Origin: Bacteroidota bacterium
GTDB taxonomy: Bacteria; Bacteroidota; Bacteroidia; Sphingobacteriales; Sphingobacteriaceae
DNA: 45,883 nt
Direction: 5' to 3'
NCBI GenBank assembly: GCA_018266915.1
Contig: JAFDZM010000023.1
Location: forward strand, 1-45,883
Shown here one piece after another: positions 33,190 to 43,699 of this stretch. The notes beneath the pieces are model-generated. The model saw only the letters and a program-made list of their open reading frames with translations, was not told where the DNA came from and ran no database searches. The translations under genes and the position numbers were made by a program. Every line of letters begins with the position of its first letter. Position 1 is the first letter of the stretch.

Positions 33190-34089
33190 TCAAAACTTAT
33201 AAGTCAAACCCGCCCCAAATATCTGTTTCACCTGGAAGAGTGAATGCGTTTCCGGCACACCGTTGTTCAGCACCGGTATTTTGGCATATGGGTCGTTGAT
33301 CAACTCTACCCCACCATTTACGGTTACAAACTTGTTTACCTTCATAAACAGGTTCAGGGTATAATCCAGGTAAATGTTTTGCGGCTGTTTCAGGTAATCT
33401 GTATACATCTTCAGGATGTTTTCAATAGAGATATTGGTTGCTATATTGGCTTTGTAGTAAGCATCCAACGAAGCACCGAACTGGAAGAAATGTTTTTCGC
33501 CCGGTGCTACGCCAAATGAACCTACGTTTGATAATGAATCATTGGTAACAAATGTGTACTTAACAGCAGCAGGCGAAAGGTTGATCCTGAAATTATCATT
33601 CTTTTTATAGGCAAAACCCGGACCGAAGGTGAGGTACGCCGGGGCAAAGGGGGCGGATATTAAAGTCTGGCTGCCATCGGCATTGTAATTATAGCCTTTG
33701 GTAAACTGCGTCTGGAAGTTGGTATAGAAAGTATATAACCAATATTTAGAATCAGTTTGATAACCAAGCAAACTGTTCAGGATCAGCCGGTCGTCGTTTT
33801 TGCGCCAGCCGGTGCCGTTTTGTTTGCTTAGGCCATAACCAACAATGGCTTTATTATCCCAGCTCCATTTGCCTTTCTTGTAGTTGAAATCATAATCCAG
33901 CACCAAGTTGGCGGCTACGGCATTGGTACCACCTGCTGCCCAATGATTAAATGAAGCCTGATTGATCAGGAAGGTGTTTTGGCCGTGAATTGTCCAGATC
34001 TTGGTAGTGTCTTTGGGCGGTGTAGTTGTTTGTGAAAAACCCGCCAGGCTTAAGCACAAAAATGAAAGAATAAGGAATGTTGTTTTCAT
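33190..34089 (-). CDS. DUF3078 outer membrane protein
   Basis: 299 residues with signal peptide (MKTTFLILSFLCLSLAGFSQ). The DUF3078 pattern is clear: TIHGQNTFLINQASFNHWAAGGTNAVAANLVLDYDFNYKKGKWSWDNKAIVGYGLSKQ. The rest is beta-strand-rich and ends in GAGLTYKF, with a C-terminal Phe as in outer-membrane barrels. The function of this widespread Bacteroidota family is not established. It is divergent from the TonB-dependent receptor gene. Confidence 0.88.
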   Translation of the reverse strand: MKTTFLILSFLCLSLAGFSQTTTPPKDTTKIWTIHGQNTFLINQASFNHWAAGGTNAVAANLVLDYDFNYKKGKWSWDNKAIVGYGLSKQNGTGWRKNDDRLILNSLLGYQTDSKYWLYTFYTNFQTQFTKGYNYNADGSQTLISAPFAPAYLTFGPGFAYKKNDNFRINLSPAAVKYTFVTNDSLSNVGSFGVAPGEKHFFQFGASLDAYYKANIATNISIENILKMYTDYLKQPQNIYLDYTLNLFMKVNKFVTVNGGVELINDPYAKIPVLNNGVPETHSLFQVKQIFGAGLTYKF

Positions 34090-34354
34090 AAGGATAATTT
34101 TTTAATGAGGGGTAGAATGGTTAATTCAGGGTTAAAAGTACGAATTCAATCACAGAGGCCAAAAAACGAATTATTAAGCCCGCAATAAAAATTAACTGTT
34201 TTAACATCAATAAGACCCACAGAAATAATAATTGTCATAAATACCATTATAATTACCATTTACCGAATAATAATTCGCCATTACTTGTATTTTCATAATA
34301 AATAGTATATTACATTAAAATTTAGTTAACAGATGTTCAACCAAACTATTTTTT

Positions 34355-37141
34355 ATGAAAAAATATTTACTCCTATTAATTACCACTATGGTATTGGGGG
34401 GCGGTATTGCCTTTGCCCAAAATACCACCGTAAGTGGCACTGTAACTGATGCTGCAACAAAAGAAAAGCTGGTTGGTGTAACCGTAATGGTTAAATCCAG
34501 CAGCAATGGTACCGCCACCAACCAAAACGGCGAATTCTCTATCTCCGCAAAAGCAACCGATGTATTGGTAATCCGATACACGGGTTACAAAAGTCTCGAA
34601 GTCCCGGTTTCCGGGAAAACACACCTTGATATACAATTGGAAAGCGAAGTAAGCCAGCTTAACGAAGTGGTGCTGGTAGGTACGCGTTCCGCAGGCCGGG
34701 TAAAACTCGAAACACCTGTTCCGGTGGATGTGGTGAACGTAGGAAAAAGTACGCTTTCCACAGGCCGTTTAGACCTGACCGATGTGCTAAACTATGCCGC
34801 TCCTTCATTCAACTACAATAAACAATCCGGTTCGGATGGAGCCGACCATGTTGAATTAGGTACGTTAAGGGGCCTTGGGCCCGACCAGACGCTGGTATTA
34901 ATCAACGGAAAAAGAAGGCACTCCACGGCTTTCGTTTCGGTATTCGGGACACGCGGGCGTGGCAACTCGGGTGTCGATCTGAGCTCTATCCCGGTTTCCG
35001 CTATCGACCGTGTCGAAATCCTGCGCGATGGTGCTTCTGCCCAGTATGGCTCGGATGCAATAGCGGGTGTAATGAACATTGTGCTGAAAAAGACAACCAA
35101 TCAACTTAACATCAATGTAGGCGGCTCGGGCTATTATGATCCTGCCTACAATAGCCGCAATGCTGTAGCTAAAGGGCAATATCCTTACGGAGGCGCTATC
35201 GATGGCAAAGCCCTTACTATTGACGCGAATTATGGATTGCCTATAGGTAAGCATGATGGCTTTATAAACTTCACAGTTGACTACGACGCTAACGGAAAAA
35301 CATTCCGCCAAACGCATGATACTGCTTATTCAAACCCCAATGCATTACCGTTAAATACCGTTAGACGTGCAAATGGCGACGGCTCTGCGCATAGTATCAA
35401 TACTTTTTTCAATTCCGAAATTCCAATTGGCGATTCAAAAACCACCTTTTATAGTTTTGGAGGATTCAGCTATAAGTTATCCGACGATTACGCTTTTACC
35501 CGTAATTTTTCAGGATCACCCGGCCGCTTCCCTACCGATGCAAGCGGTAACCTGATACCTGTTGCGGGAATTATATTTAACACGCCTGATGGCGACAGCT
35601 ACTACAACCCAATTATCGAGACGCATAATACCGACGCATCCATTGCTCTGGGCCTAAAAGGTACATTCAAAAATGGTATTGATTGGGATGTCAGCAATAC
35701 TTTAGGTAATAATACCTTCCATTTTTATGGTGACAAAACATTTAACGCTTCTTTGGGCGCTACACAAACGCACTTTTATGATGGCGGCCCTCAATTCCTG
35801 CAAAATAGTACTGACCTAAACCTGACCAAGCATTACAGCGATATCATGGCCGGCTTTAACATTGGTGCAGGTGCCGAATACCGTTATGAGCATTATTCTA
35901 TCGATCCGGGTGAACCTGGTTCATACATGAACTATGATACTACCAAAGCAACCGGCTCACAAGGTTTCCCTGGTTATCAGCCAACAGACACCGTTCCGGG
36001 TAAGCACAATCACCGTACAGTAGAAGGTGTTTATTTAGACCTGGAAGCAGATGTGACTAAAAAATGGCTGATTGATTTTGCCAACCGTCTGGAGCACTAC
36101 AGTGACTTTGGCTATAACCTGAGCACCAAGTTTGCAACACGTTACAAATTAGCTGATAACTTTAATGTTCGCGGTTCAATTGGTACCGGTTATCGGGCGC
36201 CCTCGTTGCAACAGATCAATTACAGCTCATCCTATACCAATGTTCAGGGCGGTGTAATATCCGAAGTAAAGATCGCACCGAATTACAGTCCTATTACACA
36301 AGCCGCAGGAATACCCAATTTAAAACAGGAACGATCACACAACTATGGTTTAGGTTTTACCTATCGGCCTATTCCTGAATTAAGCATTACAACGGACGGT
36401 TATATTATCAAAGTAAAAGACCGTGTGGTGCTTTCAGGCCAATTCAGCGCTGACAACACCGATCTTGATCCTGCATTTATCGCCGCTTTAAACTCTCTGC
36501 ACGTTACACAGGCTCAGTTTTTTGCCAATGCAGCCAATACTACCAACCGTGGTTTGGATGTGGTGATTGAGTACAATAAAACTGTTGGCGACAATCACTA
36601 TAAAGTATTATTTGCCGGCAACTTCCAGCACATGACCATTGACCAGATCAATTATCCGCCAAGATTGAGCGCTACCGATGAGTTAAGGCAAACCTTCCTG
36701 AGCGACCGTGAGCAAAAATTCATTTTGGCTTCAGCTCCTCCTGAAAAGCTAACGCTGAATCCTGAGTTTGGTCATAAACAATGGTCACTGGGTACAAGGT
36801 TTACTTATTTTGGCAAGATCGACCTGCTTGGTTATGGCGAAAACTTTGATGGTATACATCCGGTGGTTCCGCTGGATGCCAATCCGAATGTTACTGTGCC
36901 CGACGAATATCTTTACAGCGGAAAAGTGGTAAGTGATATTTACTTTGGCTATAAAGTAAACAAAACCTTCCACTTCTCATTCGGATGTGACAACATATTC
37001 AATGTTCACCCTGACCTGGGTGTGGTACAGGCCGCAAAAGCTAATTATGCCTTCAATAATGAAACCGGCGGACCGGCTGATGCCGTACAAATGGGTAATG
37101 ATGGGCGACGCTTCTTTGTCCGCGCAGGCTTCACGTTCTGA
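34355..37141 (+). CDS. TonB-dependent receptor with carboxypeptidase-like regulatory domain
   Basis: 928 residues: signal peptide (about 1-22), CarboxypepD_reg-like domain at about 24-108 (VSGTVTDAATKEKLVGVTVMVK), plug at about 118-240 (GTRSAGRVKLETPVPVDVV, LINGKRRHSTAFVSVFGTRGRGNSGVDLSSIPVSAIDRVEILRDGASAQYGSDAIAGVMNIVLKK) and a 22-strand barrel to the end, closing with RAGFTF. No SusD follows, so it is a stand-alone importer rather than a polysaccharide-utilisation pair; an iron complex, cofactor or small metabolite is likely. A terminator follows. Confidence 0.95.
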   Translation: MKKYLLLLITTMVLGGGIAFAQNTTVSGTVTDAATKEKLVGVTVMVKSSSNGTATNQNGEFSISAKATDVLVIRYTGYKSLEVPVSGKTHLDIQLESEVSQLNEVVLVGTRSAGRVKLETPVPVDVVNVGKSTLSTGRLDLTDVLNYAAPSFNYNKQSGSDGADHVELGTLRGLGPDQTLVLINGKRRHSTAFVSVFGTRGRGNSGVDLSSIPVSAIDRVEILRDGASAQYGSDAIAGVMNIVLKKTTNQLNINVGGSGYYDPAYNSRNAVAKGQYPYGGAIDGKALTIDANYGLPIGKHDGFINFTVDYDANGKTFRQTHDTAYSNPNALPLNTVRRANGDGSAHSINTFFNSEIPIGDSKTTFYSFGGFSYKLSDDYAFTRNFSGSPGRFPTDASGNLIPVAGIIFNTPDGDSYYNPIIETHNTDASIALGLKGTFKNGIDWDVSNTLGNNTFHFYGDKTFNASLGATQTHFYDGGPQFLQNSTDLNLTKHYSDIMAGFNIGAGAEYRYEHYSIDPGEPGSYMNYDTTKATGSQGFPGYQPTDTVPGKHNHRTVEGVYLDLEADVTKKWLIDFANRLEHYSDFGYNLSTKFATRYKLADNFNVRGSIGTGYRAPSLQQINYSSSYTNVQGGVISEVKIAPNYSPITQAAGIPNLKQERSHNYGLGFTYRPIPELSITTDGYIIKVKDRVVLSGQFSADNTDLDPAFIAALNSLHVTQAQFFANAANTTNRGLDVVIEYNKTVGDNHYKVLFAGNFQHMTIDQINYPPRLSATDELRQTFLSDREQKFILASAPPEKLTLNPEFGHKQWSLGTRFTYFGKIDLLGYGENFDGIHPVVPLDANPNVTVPDEYLYSGKVVSDIYFGYKVNKTFHFSFGCDNIFNVHPDLGVVQAAKANYAFNNETGGPADAVQMGNDGRRFFVRAGFTF

Positions 37142-37167
37142 TCTCAACCTGAAACTATTATAATTGG

Positions 37168-37198
37168 GCCGTTTCCGTTATCCGGGAGCGGCTTTTTT
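37168..37198 (+). terminator. Terminator after the TonB receptor gene
   Basis: GCCGTTTCCG pairs with CGGGAGCGGC (two G-T wobbles) around a short loop, followed by six T at 37193-37198. It sits against the 3' end of the convergent hydrolase gene. Confidence 0.8.
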
Positions 37199-38735
37199 AT
37201 TTGGTCACCAGGCTAATATGATATTCCTGTATCAAAGCTGGGTTTTCGGGTGTGAGGGTGAAACTAACCTTGATATTAGCCTGCTCACCTTTCATTATAA
37301 AGTAACCCCTTAACTGATTTTCGGCAACAACTTCTCCAACGCTATTTATTTTACCTGCTTTATCGAAAATGCTTTTTGCTTCGCTTCTCAGTTTATCCGG
37401 GAAATAATCCATAAAGAAGTTCATTGCAAAAATCCCGCTGGATTGTGCATTATCCCAGTTTGGTAATAGTTTTATCAATTCGTCCCGGCGTTGGTTAAGG
37501 ATATCGGATGCCGGTAATTGTCGCGGTTTAATACCTGATAAGCGAAGCAGTGTATCTGCAACCTGTATGTTGATCGAGCCGGCATTAGCATAAGTAAGAT
37601 TGGCAAAGCTGATCACCCCTATTCCATATTCAGGATAAATGGTCCACTCGCTGCCAAAACCGGGTAAGCCACCAGTGTGACCAACTGCTGTCATTCCATC
37701 AGCATATTTTCTCCAGCGTAAGCCATAGCAATAAGCCGATGCAAAAGGATAAGAACGCCCTGTAGCCGTTTTATAATTCGCATTAAAACCATTTACATCC
37801 CAGGGGTATTGCATTTCGCGGATGGAACTTCTTTTAACCGGGCCGGTCTCTGCATCATCTCTTGGCGGCCAGGCATCCAGGTGTAATGCTACATACTTGC
37901 TAAAATCTTCAATAGTGGTGATCATCCCTCCCATTGCGCCATAGGAGCCATCATGCAGCATGGGTTGCTCCACCCATTGATTATCCAGCCAGCGATAACC
38001 GTGCGCCAGTTGCTCTTTGGGTACTTTATTATACTCGTAATAAGTATGCGTCATACCCAGCGGTTTCAGGATATTTTCTGTGATATATTCCTGGTAACTT
38101 TTGCCGGATACTTTTTTAATGATATATCCCAATGTCGCAAAGCCGAGATTGCTGTACTCATACCCTAAGCCCGGATCATTAGAGAATGAAATACCTTTTT
38201 TATACAGATCGATGAGTTGTTCATCGGTATTGGCCAGTTGGCGGTCGCCCCAAGGGTTATCTTCCGGGAAGCCTGCAGAATGGGTCAGCAAGTTGCGGAT
38301 AGTGATCGGTGTGGCATCTTTAGTCAAATATTTCAGCCCTTTCATTTCGGGGATATATAGGTAAGCCGGATCATCCAGTTTTAACTTTCCTTCATCACGC
38401 AGTTTCAGGATAGCCATTGCGGTAAAGCTCTTGCTCATCGAAGCAATACGAAAATCTGATTGCGAAGTGGCCTCCGTTTTATCTTTCAGATTAGTATAAC
38501 CGATACTGCCGGTATGCACCAGTTTACCGTCAACAACAATTCCATATACCAGGCCTGGAAAATGATTTTGCTCTGCATATTCCTTATAAAGTTTATCGAT
38601 TACCGGATAAGCCGATTCAATTTCCTTTAATCGATTCGCATCGGCGAAAATTGGCGGTTTGTAAGTTTGAGCTGATAATGCAATTGAGCAAAACAACAGC
38701 ATAACTATAACTGGACAAATTTTTCTGATTCGCAT
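37197..38735 (-). CDS. Secreted beta-lactamase-family serine hydrolase (long form)
   Basis: 512 residues from MRIRKICPVIVMLLFC, a signal peptide; an ATG at 38762 adds nine residues. Class C-like motifs: S99-M-S-K102 in RIASMSKSFTAMAIL, YSN in YEYSNLGFATLGYI, and HTGGLPGFGSEW for the third motif. A C-terminal extension of about 100 residues (after residue 410) is beta-rich and may be a lipocalin-like domain. Likely an esterase or peptidase. It is convergent with the TonB receptor gene. Confidence 0.88.
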   Translation of the reverse strand: MRIRKICPVIVMLLFCSIALSAQTYKPPIFADANRLKEIESAYPVIDKLYKEYAEQNHFPGLVYGIVVDGKLVHTGSIGYTNLKDKTEATSQSDFRIASMSKSFTAMAILKLRDEGKLKLDDPAYLYIPEMKGLKYLTKDATPITIRNLLTHSAGFPEDNPWGDRQLANTDEQLIDLYKKGISFSNDPGLGYEYSNLGFATLGYIIKKVSGKSYQEYITENILKPLGMTHTYYEYNKVPKEQLAHGYRWLDNQWVEQPMLHDGSYGAMGGMITTIEDFSKYVALHLDAWPPRDDAETGPVKRSSIREMQYPWDVNGFNANYKTATGRSYPFASAYCYGLRWRKYADGMTAVGHTGGLPGFGSEWTIYPEYGIGVISFANLTYANAGSINIQVADTLLRLSGIKPRQLPASDILNQRRDELIKLLPNWDNAQSSGIFAMNFFMDYFPDKLRSEAKSIFDKAGKINSVGEVVAENQLRGYFIMKGEQANIKVSFTLTPENPALIQEYHISLVTK

Positions 38736-38811
38736 TTTAATAGAACTAATAATACTTGTCAATCGAGTAATATTACTAAATTTAGCATGTACTTACCTAA
38801 GTCGTCACAAA

Positions 38812-39378
38812 ATGAGATTAGATTTCAATAAATGGCAATCTTATTTGATTGTTTTCCTGCCCATAATTATTCTGGAAATATTCAATATCGCCACAGACAT
38901 GTCTAAGATGCAATATGGTCTGGCATTTACCATAAGTAGCCTGATATTTTTTTTAGGTACTTTGGTTTGTTATGGGACTCAATTCTATTTAGGCTTAACA
39001 TTCTTCAAGCAGTCACAACAACGAAATTTGCTCTTTATAATTATTTGCATAATACCATTGTTATTTATTGCATTTACATGTTTGTACATAATATATAACT
39101 GGAATAGTTTACTAAATGTCCAACGCGCGATGGTGGCCCCCAAAAAGCAGAAATTATCTGATATAATATCATTCTGGTTAGCGGGATACACGGCAGTGAC
39201 TTATTTATTGGTAAACAACAACATTCTTAGATGGAATCTTAGCAAGATTCAAGAACAAGAAATCAAATCAACACTTAAACAGAAATATTTACTGCCATTG
39301 AAAAGAATTGTCAGAATTTCTTTTGTATTATATCTGATTGTTCTAGTTACATCTATAACAATGGAATACTACCTGTAA
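38812..39378 (+). CDS. Four-TM membrane protein of unknown function
   Basis: 188 residues with TM helices at about 10-27, 37-57, 72-93 and 165-183, plus a weaker one near 118-135. Basic and aromatic loops, no catalytic motif. It is divergent from the hydrolase gene and convergent with the PAS kinase. Not recognised; a real gene by length and hydrophobic pattern. Confidence 0.6.
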   Translation: MRLDFNKWQSYLIVFLPIIILEIFNIATDMSKMQYGLAFTISSLIFFLGTLVCYGTQFYLGLTFFKQSQQRNLLFIIICIIPLLFIAFTCLYIIYNWNSLLNVQRAMVAPKKQKLSDIISFWLAGYTAVTYLLVNNNILRWNLSKIQEQEIKSTLKQKYLLPLKRIVRISFVLYLIVLVTSITMEYYL

Positions 39379-39403
39379 GAGCAAAGATGATATCTTAGGT
39401 CGT

Positions 39404-41074
39404 TCACTGTGCTTCTACCAGCGGCAAATCAAAATAGAAAGTAGACCCTTCTCCCAACTTACTCTCCACCCCTATTTTGCCATTGTGTGTATTTATGATC
39501 TCTGATGAGATGTACAGACCCATGCCCAAACCGCTGGTCATGTTCTTTTTATCCTCGACCCTGTAAAAACGTTCAAAAATCTTAAGCCGCTGTTCGTCCG
39601 AGAGGCCGATGCCAAAATCAGTGACTGATACCCGTGCGCAATCCGCATGTTTAAATGATTTAATGATCACCGTCCGACTGCCGTTAGAGTATTTTACCGC
39701 ATTATTGATCAGGTTCATCAGCACCTGTTCAATACGCTCTGCATTGCCTTTTATCATAAAGTCCTCTGTATTTTCAACCTCGAACATATAAGTCGGGTTC
39801 ATATGTATGGCATTGTCAGCACAGATTGTGACCACGTCTTTCAGGTTGATTACATCCATATTATAACTCAAGCGACCCGCTTTAATCTTGCTCATATCAA
39901 GCAGGTCGTCCACCAAAAACTGCAGCTTCCCTAATGAAATAACAGCCTTATTAATGTACTGCTTCACCGCTTCCGGCAGATCATCCTTCTTATGCAGCAG
40001 AATCAGCTGAAGATAACCTTTCAAGCTGGTCAGTGGTGTCTTCAATTCGTGACTGGCAACACCGATAAACTCATCCTTGCGCTCCAATTCCCTTTTTTGT
40101 TCCTCGATATCTGTTGCCGTACCAACCCATAGTATAATCTCATTATTCTCATTCTTTAAAGGCATTGCCCGGTTCAAATGCCAGCGGTAAACCCCGTCTT
40201 TTCCCCTGCGGTAGCGGTTTTCAACTTCGAATATGCCACCCGTATGCAGAGCTTCCCGGTATTTATCCATAAAGTTTTCTATATCGTCCGGATGAATAGT
40301 TTCACACCAGCCCCACCCCATCGATTGCTCCAGGCCAAGCCCCGTATACTCGTACCAGCGCTCATTAAAAAAGTTTACACGGCCATCAGGCATGCATGTC
40401 CAGGTCATTTGGGTAATGTGGTCGGCTAATAATTTAAGATTACCACGACTAACAGAGAGGTCTTTAGTACGTTCAATCACCATTGCCTCAAGGTCATTTT
40501 TCTGCTGCATCACCTGGCCCTGTGCAGCTTCCAGTTTTTCATTTTGACTTATCAAATGTTTCTGTGCTGCTTTTTGCGTTGTCAGGTCTGTTAGTATTAC
40601 GCTGAGGCTATGCCCCCAATCCATATCAATTACTGCAAAAGAGCACAGGCAACAAGTTATCTTGTTGTTACCACCCGTAATCGTAAGCTCTTCTTTGACA
40701 TCTTTTTTCCAGGCCTTTTTGATAACTTTTTTGTAGCCGGCTTTTGATTCTTCGGCAACAAAATCAATAAAAGGTATACCAATTACTTTTTCTGCAGAAG
40801 CTTGTACAAGGTTGGTGAAGCTGCTATTGCAATATAAAATGAAGCCACCTTCATCAATTGTTACCGCACCTTCGCTCATTTTTTCGATGAAAACCCTGTA
40901 GGTATGATCGGCAGTTTTTAAAGTATACAGGTTATGGGTATCGCCATTTTTAACTATCAGCGCATCAACCTGCCCTGTGCGGATGGCTTCGAGCATCTCG
41001 TTTGCTTCGTCCAGCCGCCATTGTAATTCGTTGTTTTTATTTTGTAGTTCCTCGTATGAGATCTGCTTTTCCAT
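39404..41074 (-). CDS. PAS-containing histidine kinase of the KaiC operon
   Basis: 556 residues, no TM. N-terminal coiled coil at 1-30, PAS1 at about 55-165, coiled coil at 170-210, PAS2/PAC at about 212-330 (WTCMPDGRVNFFNERWYEYTGL, then WVGTATDIEEQK). HisKA with H342 in GVASHELKTPLTSLKGYLQ, N box NLINNAVKYS, G1 DFGIG and G2 GLGMGL. A complete cytosolic kinase. Its start overlaps the second KaiB-like gene by one base (ATG/stop overlap), so it is the last cistron of kaiC-kaiB-kaiB-kinase and a probable output of that module. No response regulator follows. Confidence 0.95.
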   Translation of the reverse strand: MEKQISYEELQNKNNELQWRLDEANEMLEAIRTGQVDALIVKNGDTHNLYTLKTADHTYRVFIEKMSEGAVTIDEGGFILYCNSSFTNLVQASAEKVIGIPFIDFVAEESKAGYKKVIKKAWKKDVKEELTITGGNNKITCCLCSFAVIDMDWGHSLSVILTDLTTQKAAQKHLISQNEKLEAAQGQVMQQKNDLEAMVIERTKDLSVSRGNLKLLADHITQMTWTCMPDGRVNFFNERWYEYTGLGLEQSMGWGWCETIHPDDIENFMDKYREALHTGGIFEVENRYRRGKDGVYRWHLNRAMPLKNENNEIILWVGTATDIEEQKRELERKDEFIGVASHELKTPLTSLKGYLQLILLHKKDDLPEAVKQYINKAVISLGKLQFLVDDLLDMSKIKAGRLSYNMDVINLKDVVTICADNAIHMNPTYMFEVENTEDFMIKGNAERIEQVLMNLINNAVKYSNGSRTVIIKSFKHADCARVSVTDFGIGLSDEQRLKIFERFYRVEDKKNMTSGLGMGLYISSEIINTHNGKIGVESKLGEGSTFYFDLPLVEAQ

Positions 41075-41394
41075 TACAAATTCAATGCGTTTATTTCAAG
41101 TCCTTTAAGCACTTTTGGTTTGTCAGACATATCTCCAATTAATTTCCGTTCCATGCCGGGGGCCTTCTTTATCAGCATAGGCAATGCGATCACCTGCTCA
41201 TCTATAGCAATTGAGGGCTGTTGATAAACATCAATTATCTCCAGCTCATAGCAATCTTTTAAATATTCTTCGCATATCTTCTTCATATTCGATATGGCAC
41301 GCGTCGAGTTGGGCGATGCACCTGTTACAAACAGTTGCATCACATATACATTTTTGCGTTTTTTCGGATCAGCAACACCTTTTTTCTCTGGCAT
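41074..41394 (-). CDS. kaiB: KaiB-like protein, copy 2
   Basis: 106 residues of the KaiB/thioredoxin-like fold: VMQLFVTGASPNSTRAISNMKKICEEYL, then LEIIDVYQQPSIAIDEQVIALPMLIKKAPGMERKLIGDMSD. The cis-Pro strand is ALPML. It has an extra basic N-terminus of 14 residues compared with its neighbour. In cyanobacteria KaiB binds KaiC after a fold switch and recruits output kinases; here its gene touches that of a PAS kinase. Confidence 0.9.
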   Translation of the reverse strand: MPEKKGVADPKKRKNVYVMQLFVTGASPNSTRAISNMKKICEEYLKDCYELEIIDVYQQPSIAIDEQVIALPMLIKKAPGMERKLIGDMSDKPKVLKGLEINALNL

Positions 41395-41408
41395 TATAGA
41401 TTAATCAG

Positions 41409-41696
41409 TTAAGCAGGGATAATGTTTAAGCCAACAAGTACTTTTTCTTCGTTAGACAGGTCCCCGATAATTTTCCTGATAGGTTCCGGGACTTTGCGTA
41501 CCAACGTAGGCGTTGCCAGGATCTGGTCACCTTCAGCAAGTTGAGGCTTGCGCAACAAGTCGATTACTTCAATTTTATATAAACCCTTAAGGTGTTCTTC
41601 GCAATATCGCCTAAGGTTATTCATGGCCGTTACCGATTTTTCGGTATGCCCGGCTATATACAGCCTTAGCTCCCATTTTTTATGTTCTGTTTTCAT
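41409..41696 (-). CDS. kaiB: KaiB-like protein, copy 1
   Basis: 95 residues: [27 protein letters not shown], then [41 protein letters not shown]. The ATPTL cis-Pro and KIIGDLS segments match KaiB well, better than copy 2. Its start overlaps the kaiC stop by one base, and copy 2 follows 14 bases later. The two paralogues may compete for KaiC or serve different partners. Confidence 0.92.
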   Translation of the reverse strand: MKTEHKKWELRLYIAGHTEKSVTAMNNLRRYCEEHLKGLYKIEVIDLLRKPQLAEGDQILATPTLVRKVPEPIRKIIGDLSNEEKVLVGLNIIPA

Positions 41697-43444
41697 TACT
41701 TCGAGTTTTGACGTTCGTCGTTCTTTTCATTACCGCGCCTTATAGACTGCATAGTCTGGCGGTTTTTATTTAATATTTGTTTTCTGAGCTCTTCTTCTTC
41801 GTATACTTTATTCAATTCTTCCTCTACAGATTCAAATTCAGAATTCAAGCTGGAAATTTTTGCTTCCAACACCTGGCGCTTGCGCATAATTTCCCTGTCC
41901 TTGCGGCTCAGGGCATAATTATGAATAGCAACCCCAGTTTCCTCCTGCAAAATCTGCGCTTCGCGGGCCGAGCCTGTCAGTATACCATCGGGCCCCACAT
42001 ATACTTCGATCAACTCTAATCCATCATCGCTTATCACAAATTCGCGTACCTGGTTGGAGTGCTTCATTCCGCGCGATTTCATTACATACATTCCCCGGTT
42101 GCGTTCTCCGTTCGCTTCAATATCCTTTACCATCAACCATGCGTCAACCAATGATGAAATAGCCTCATCGGTTTGATCATACACCAGGTCGCCTAAAGTA
42201 AGGGCAGTGAACATTACGGTTATCTGCTCACCTTGCAGAAAGTCGATCAGGCGGATCAACATGTTCTTTACCTCACTTAATGAGCCTATAGAAATAAAAT
42301 TTGTGATCGGGTCAAGGATTACTACGCTGGGCTTAAACTTCTGTATTTCTTTGTGAATGGCCACAAGGTGCATTTCAAGCCCGTAAAGTGTTGGCCGTGC
42401 ACCAAAAAATTTTAACATCCCGGATTTAATATGCTTTTCAAGGTCTATATTGATAGAGCGCATATTACGTACGATCTGCTGTGGTGATTCTTCAAATGCA
42501 AAGAACAGGCAGCGCTGCTTGCTTTTACAGACACCATCGGCAAAGGCAGAAGCAATACTTGTTTTGCCGGTACCTGCAGTACCTGATACCAATATGCTGC
42601 TTCCCCTAAAGAAACCTTTACCGCCAAGCATGTCATCTACAGAAGGTATCCCTGATGAAATCCGCTCCGAAGTAGTTTCTTTATCCAGGTTCAGTGAGGT
42701 TACCGGCAACACGGCAATGCCTTCTGAATCTATCAGAAAAGGATACTCGTTGGTACCATGCAATGAGCCACGGTATTTGACAATACGCATGCGGCGGGTT
42801 GAAATCTGGTTCACAACTCTATGGTCTAACAGGATTACACAGTCAGACACGTATTCCTCCAATCCGTAACGGGTTAACTTACCTTCTCCACGTTCTCCTG
42901 TAACTATAGCCGTTACACCTTTATCCTTTAACCAGGTAAAAAGTCTCCTCAACTCGGCTCTTAATATAGCTTCATTTTCTAAACCGCCGAAAAGGTTTTC
43001 AATGGTATCCAGTACCACTCTTTTTGCTTTGATACTATCGATGGCATGGCCGAGCCTGATAAAGAGCCCATCGAGGTCATATTCGCCGGTTTCCTGTATC
43101 TCCGCTCTTGAGATATGGACGTAGTCCATTTTAATCTTTTTATCTGCTTGCAGTTTTTCCAGGTCAAAGCCAAGTGAGGCTACGTTTACAGCTAATTCTG
43201 CAGCGCGTTCTTCAAAAGTCATGATAACGCCAGGTTCGTTAAACTGTATAACACCGCGTACTATAAATTCAATCGACAGCATTGTTTTACCGCAGCCGGC
43301 TTCGCCGCAAACTAATGTCGGGCGGCCTTTTGGTAGTCCTCCCCCGGTTACTTCATCCAGTCCGGAAATACCGGTAGGTGTTTTTTGCAGCGTAGATAAT
43401 GCTTTATTATGTTGTTTCTGTTTCGTGCTACTGTTAGTTTTCAT
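41696..43444 (-). CDS. kaiC: KaiC-family double RecA-type ATPase
   Basis: 582 residues with two RecA-like domains. CI: Walker A GEAGCGKT (47-54), catalytic E78-E79 in [11 protein letters not shown]: Walker A GTAGTGKT (288-295), catalytic E318-E319 in FAFEESPQQ. The autophosphorylation site corresponds to S430-S431 in [11 protein letters not shown], where Synechococcus KaiC has Ser-Thr. The C-terminus after about 500 is an added coiled coil ([31 protein letters not shown]) and not the KaiA-binding tail. No kaiA is present. A clock role is not implied; non-cyanobacterial KaiC systems often act in stress responses. First gene of a four-gene operon. Confidence 0.94.
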   Translation of the reverse strand: MKTNSSTKQKQHNKALSTLQKTPTGISGLDEVTGGGLPKGRPTLVCGEAGCGKTMLSIEFIVRGVIQFNEPGVIMTFEERAAELAVNVASLGFDLEKLQADKKIKMDYVHISRAEIQETGEYDLDGLFIRLGHAIDSIKAKRVVLDTIENLFGGLENEAILRAELRRLFTWLKDKGVTAIVTGERGEGKLTRYGLEEYVSDCVILLDHRVVNQISTRRMRIVKYRGSLHGTNEYPFLIDSEGIAVLPVTSLNLDKETTSERISSGIPSVDDMLGGKGFFRGSSILVSGTAGTGKTSIASAFADGVCKSKQRCLFFAFEESPQQIVRNMRSINIDLEKHIKSGMLKFFGARPTLYGLEMHLVAIHKEIQKFKPSVVILDPITNFISIGSLSEVKNMLIRLIDFLQGEQITVMFTALTLGDLVYDQTDEAISSLVDAWLMVKDIEANGERNRGMYVMKSRGMKHSNQVREFVISDDGLELIEVYVGPDGILTGSAREAQILQEETGVAIHNYALSRKDREIMRKRQVLEAKISSLNSEFESVEEELNKVYEEEELRKQILNKNRQTMQSIRRGNEKNDERQNSK

Positions 43445-43699
43445 AGGTTTTACAGGCTGATGAAATCTCTCAAAAATAAATTTTATTTCGTTCTAATTTA
43501 ATAAGCGATCAGCGGACTGTATTAAATTGAAGGGTATATATTTAGATTTTTACAAATGTTGTTTCAACCGAAAAGAGCCAAAAATGTTTTTTATTGTTAA
43601 TAATTTTCTATTGAATACTTACATTTTCGTCTGAAAATCAATGACATATAAACATTTTAATTTAAACTAAGTTATTGGTATAAAGATTGCATTAGTGAC

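Noticed and set aside
34898..35317. 139-residue open frame antisense to the TonB receptor
   Set aside because: It covers the plug and barrel coding region, which is well supported on the plus strand.
41696..43444. A true circadian oscillator
   Set aside because: KaiC and KaiB are present but there is no KaiA or KaiA-binding C-terminus, and the phosphosite is Ser-Ser; a timer or stress role is more cautious.
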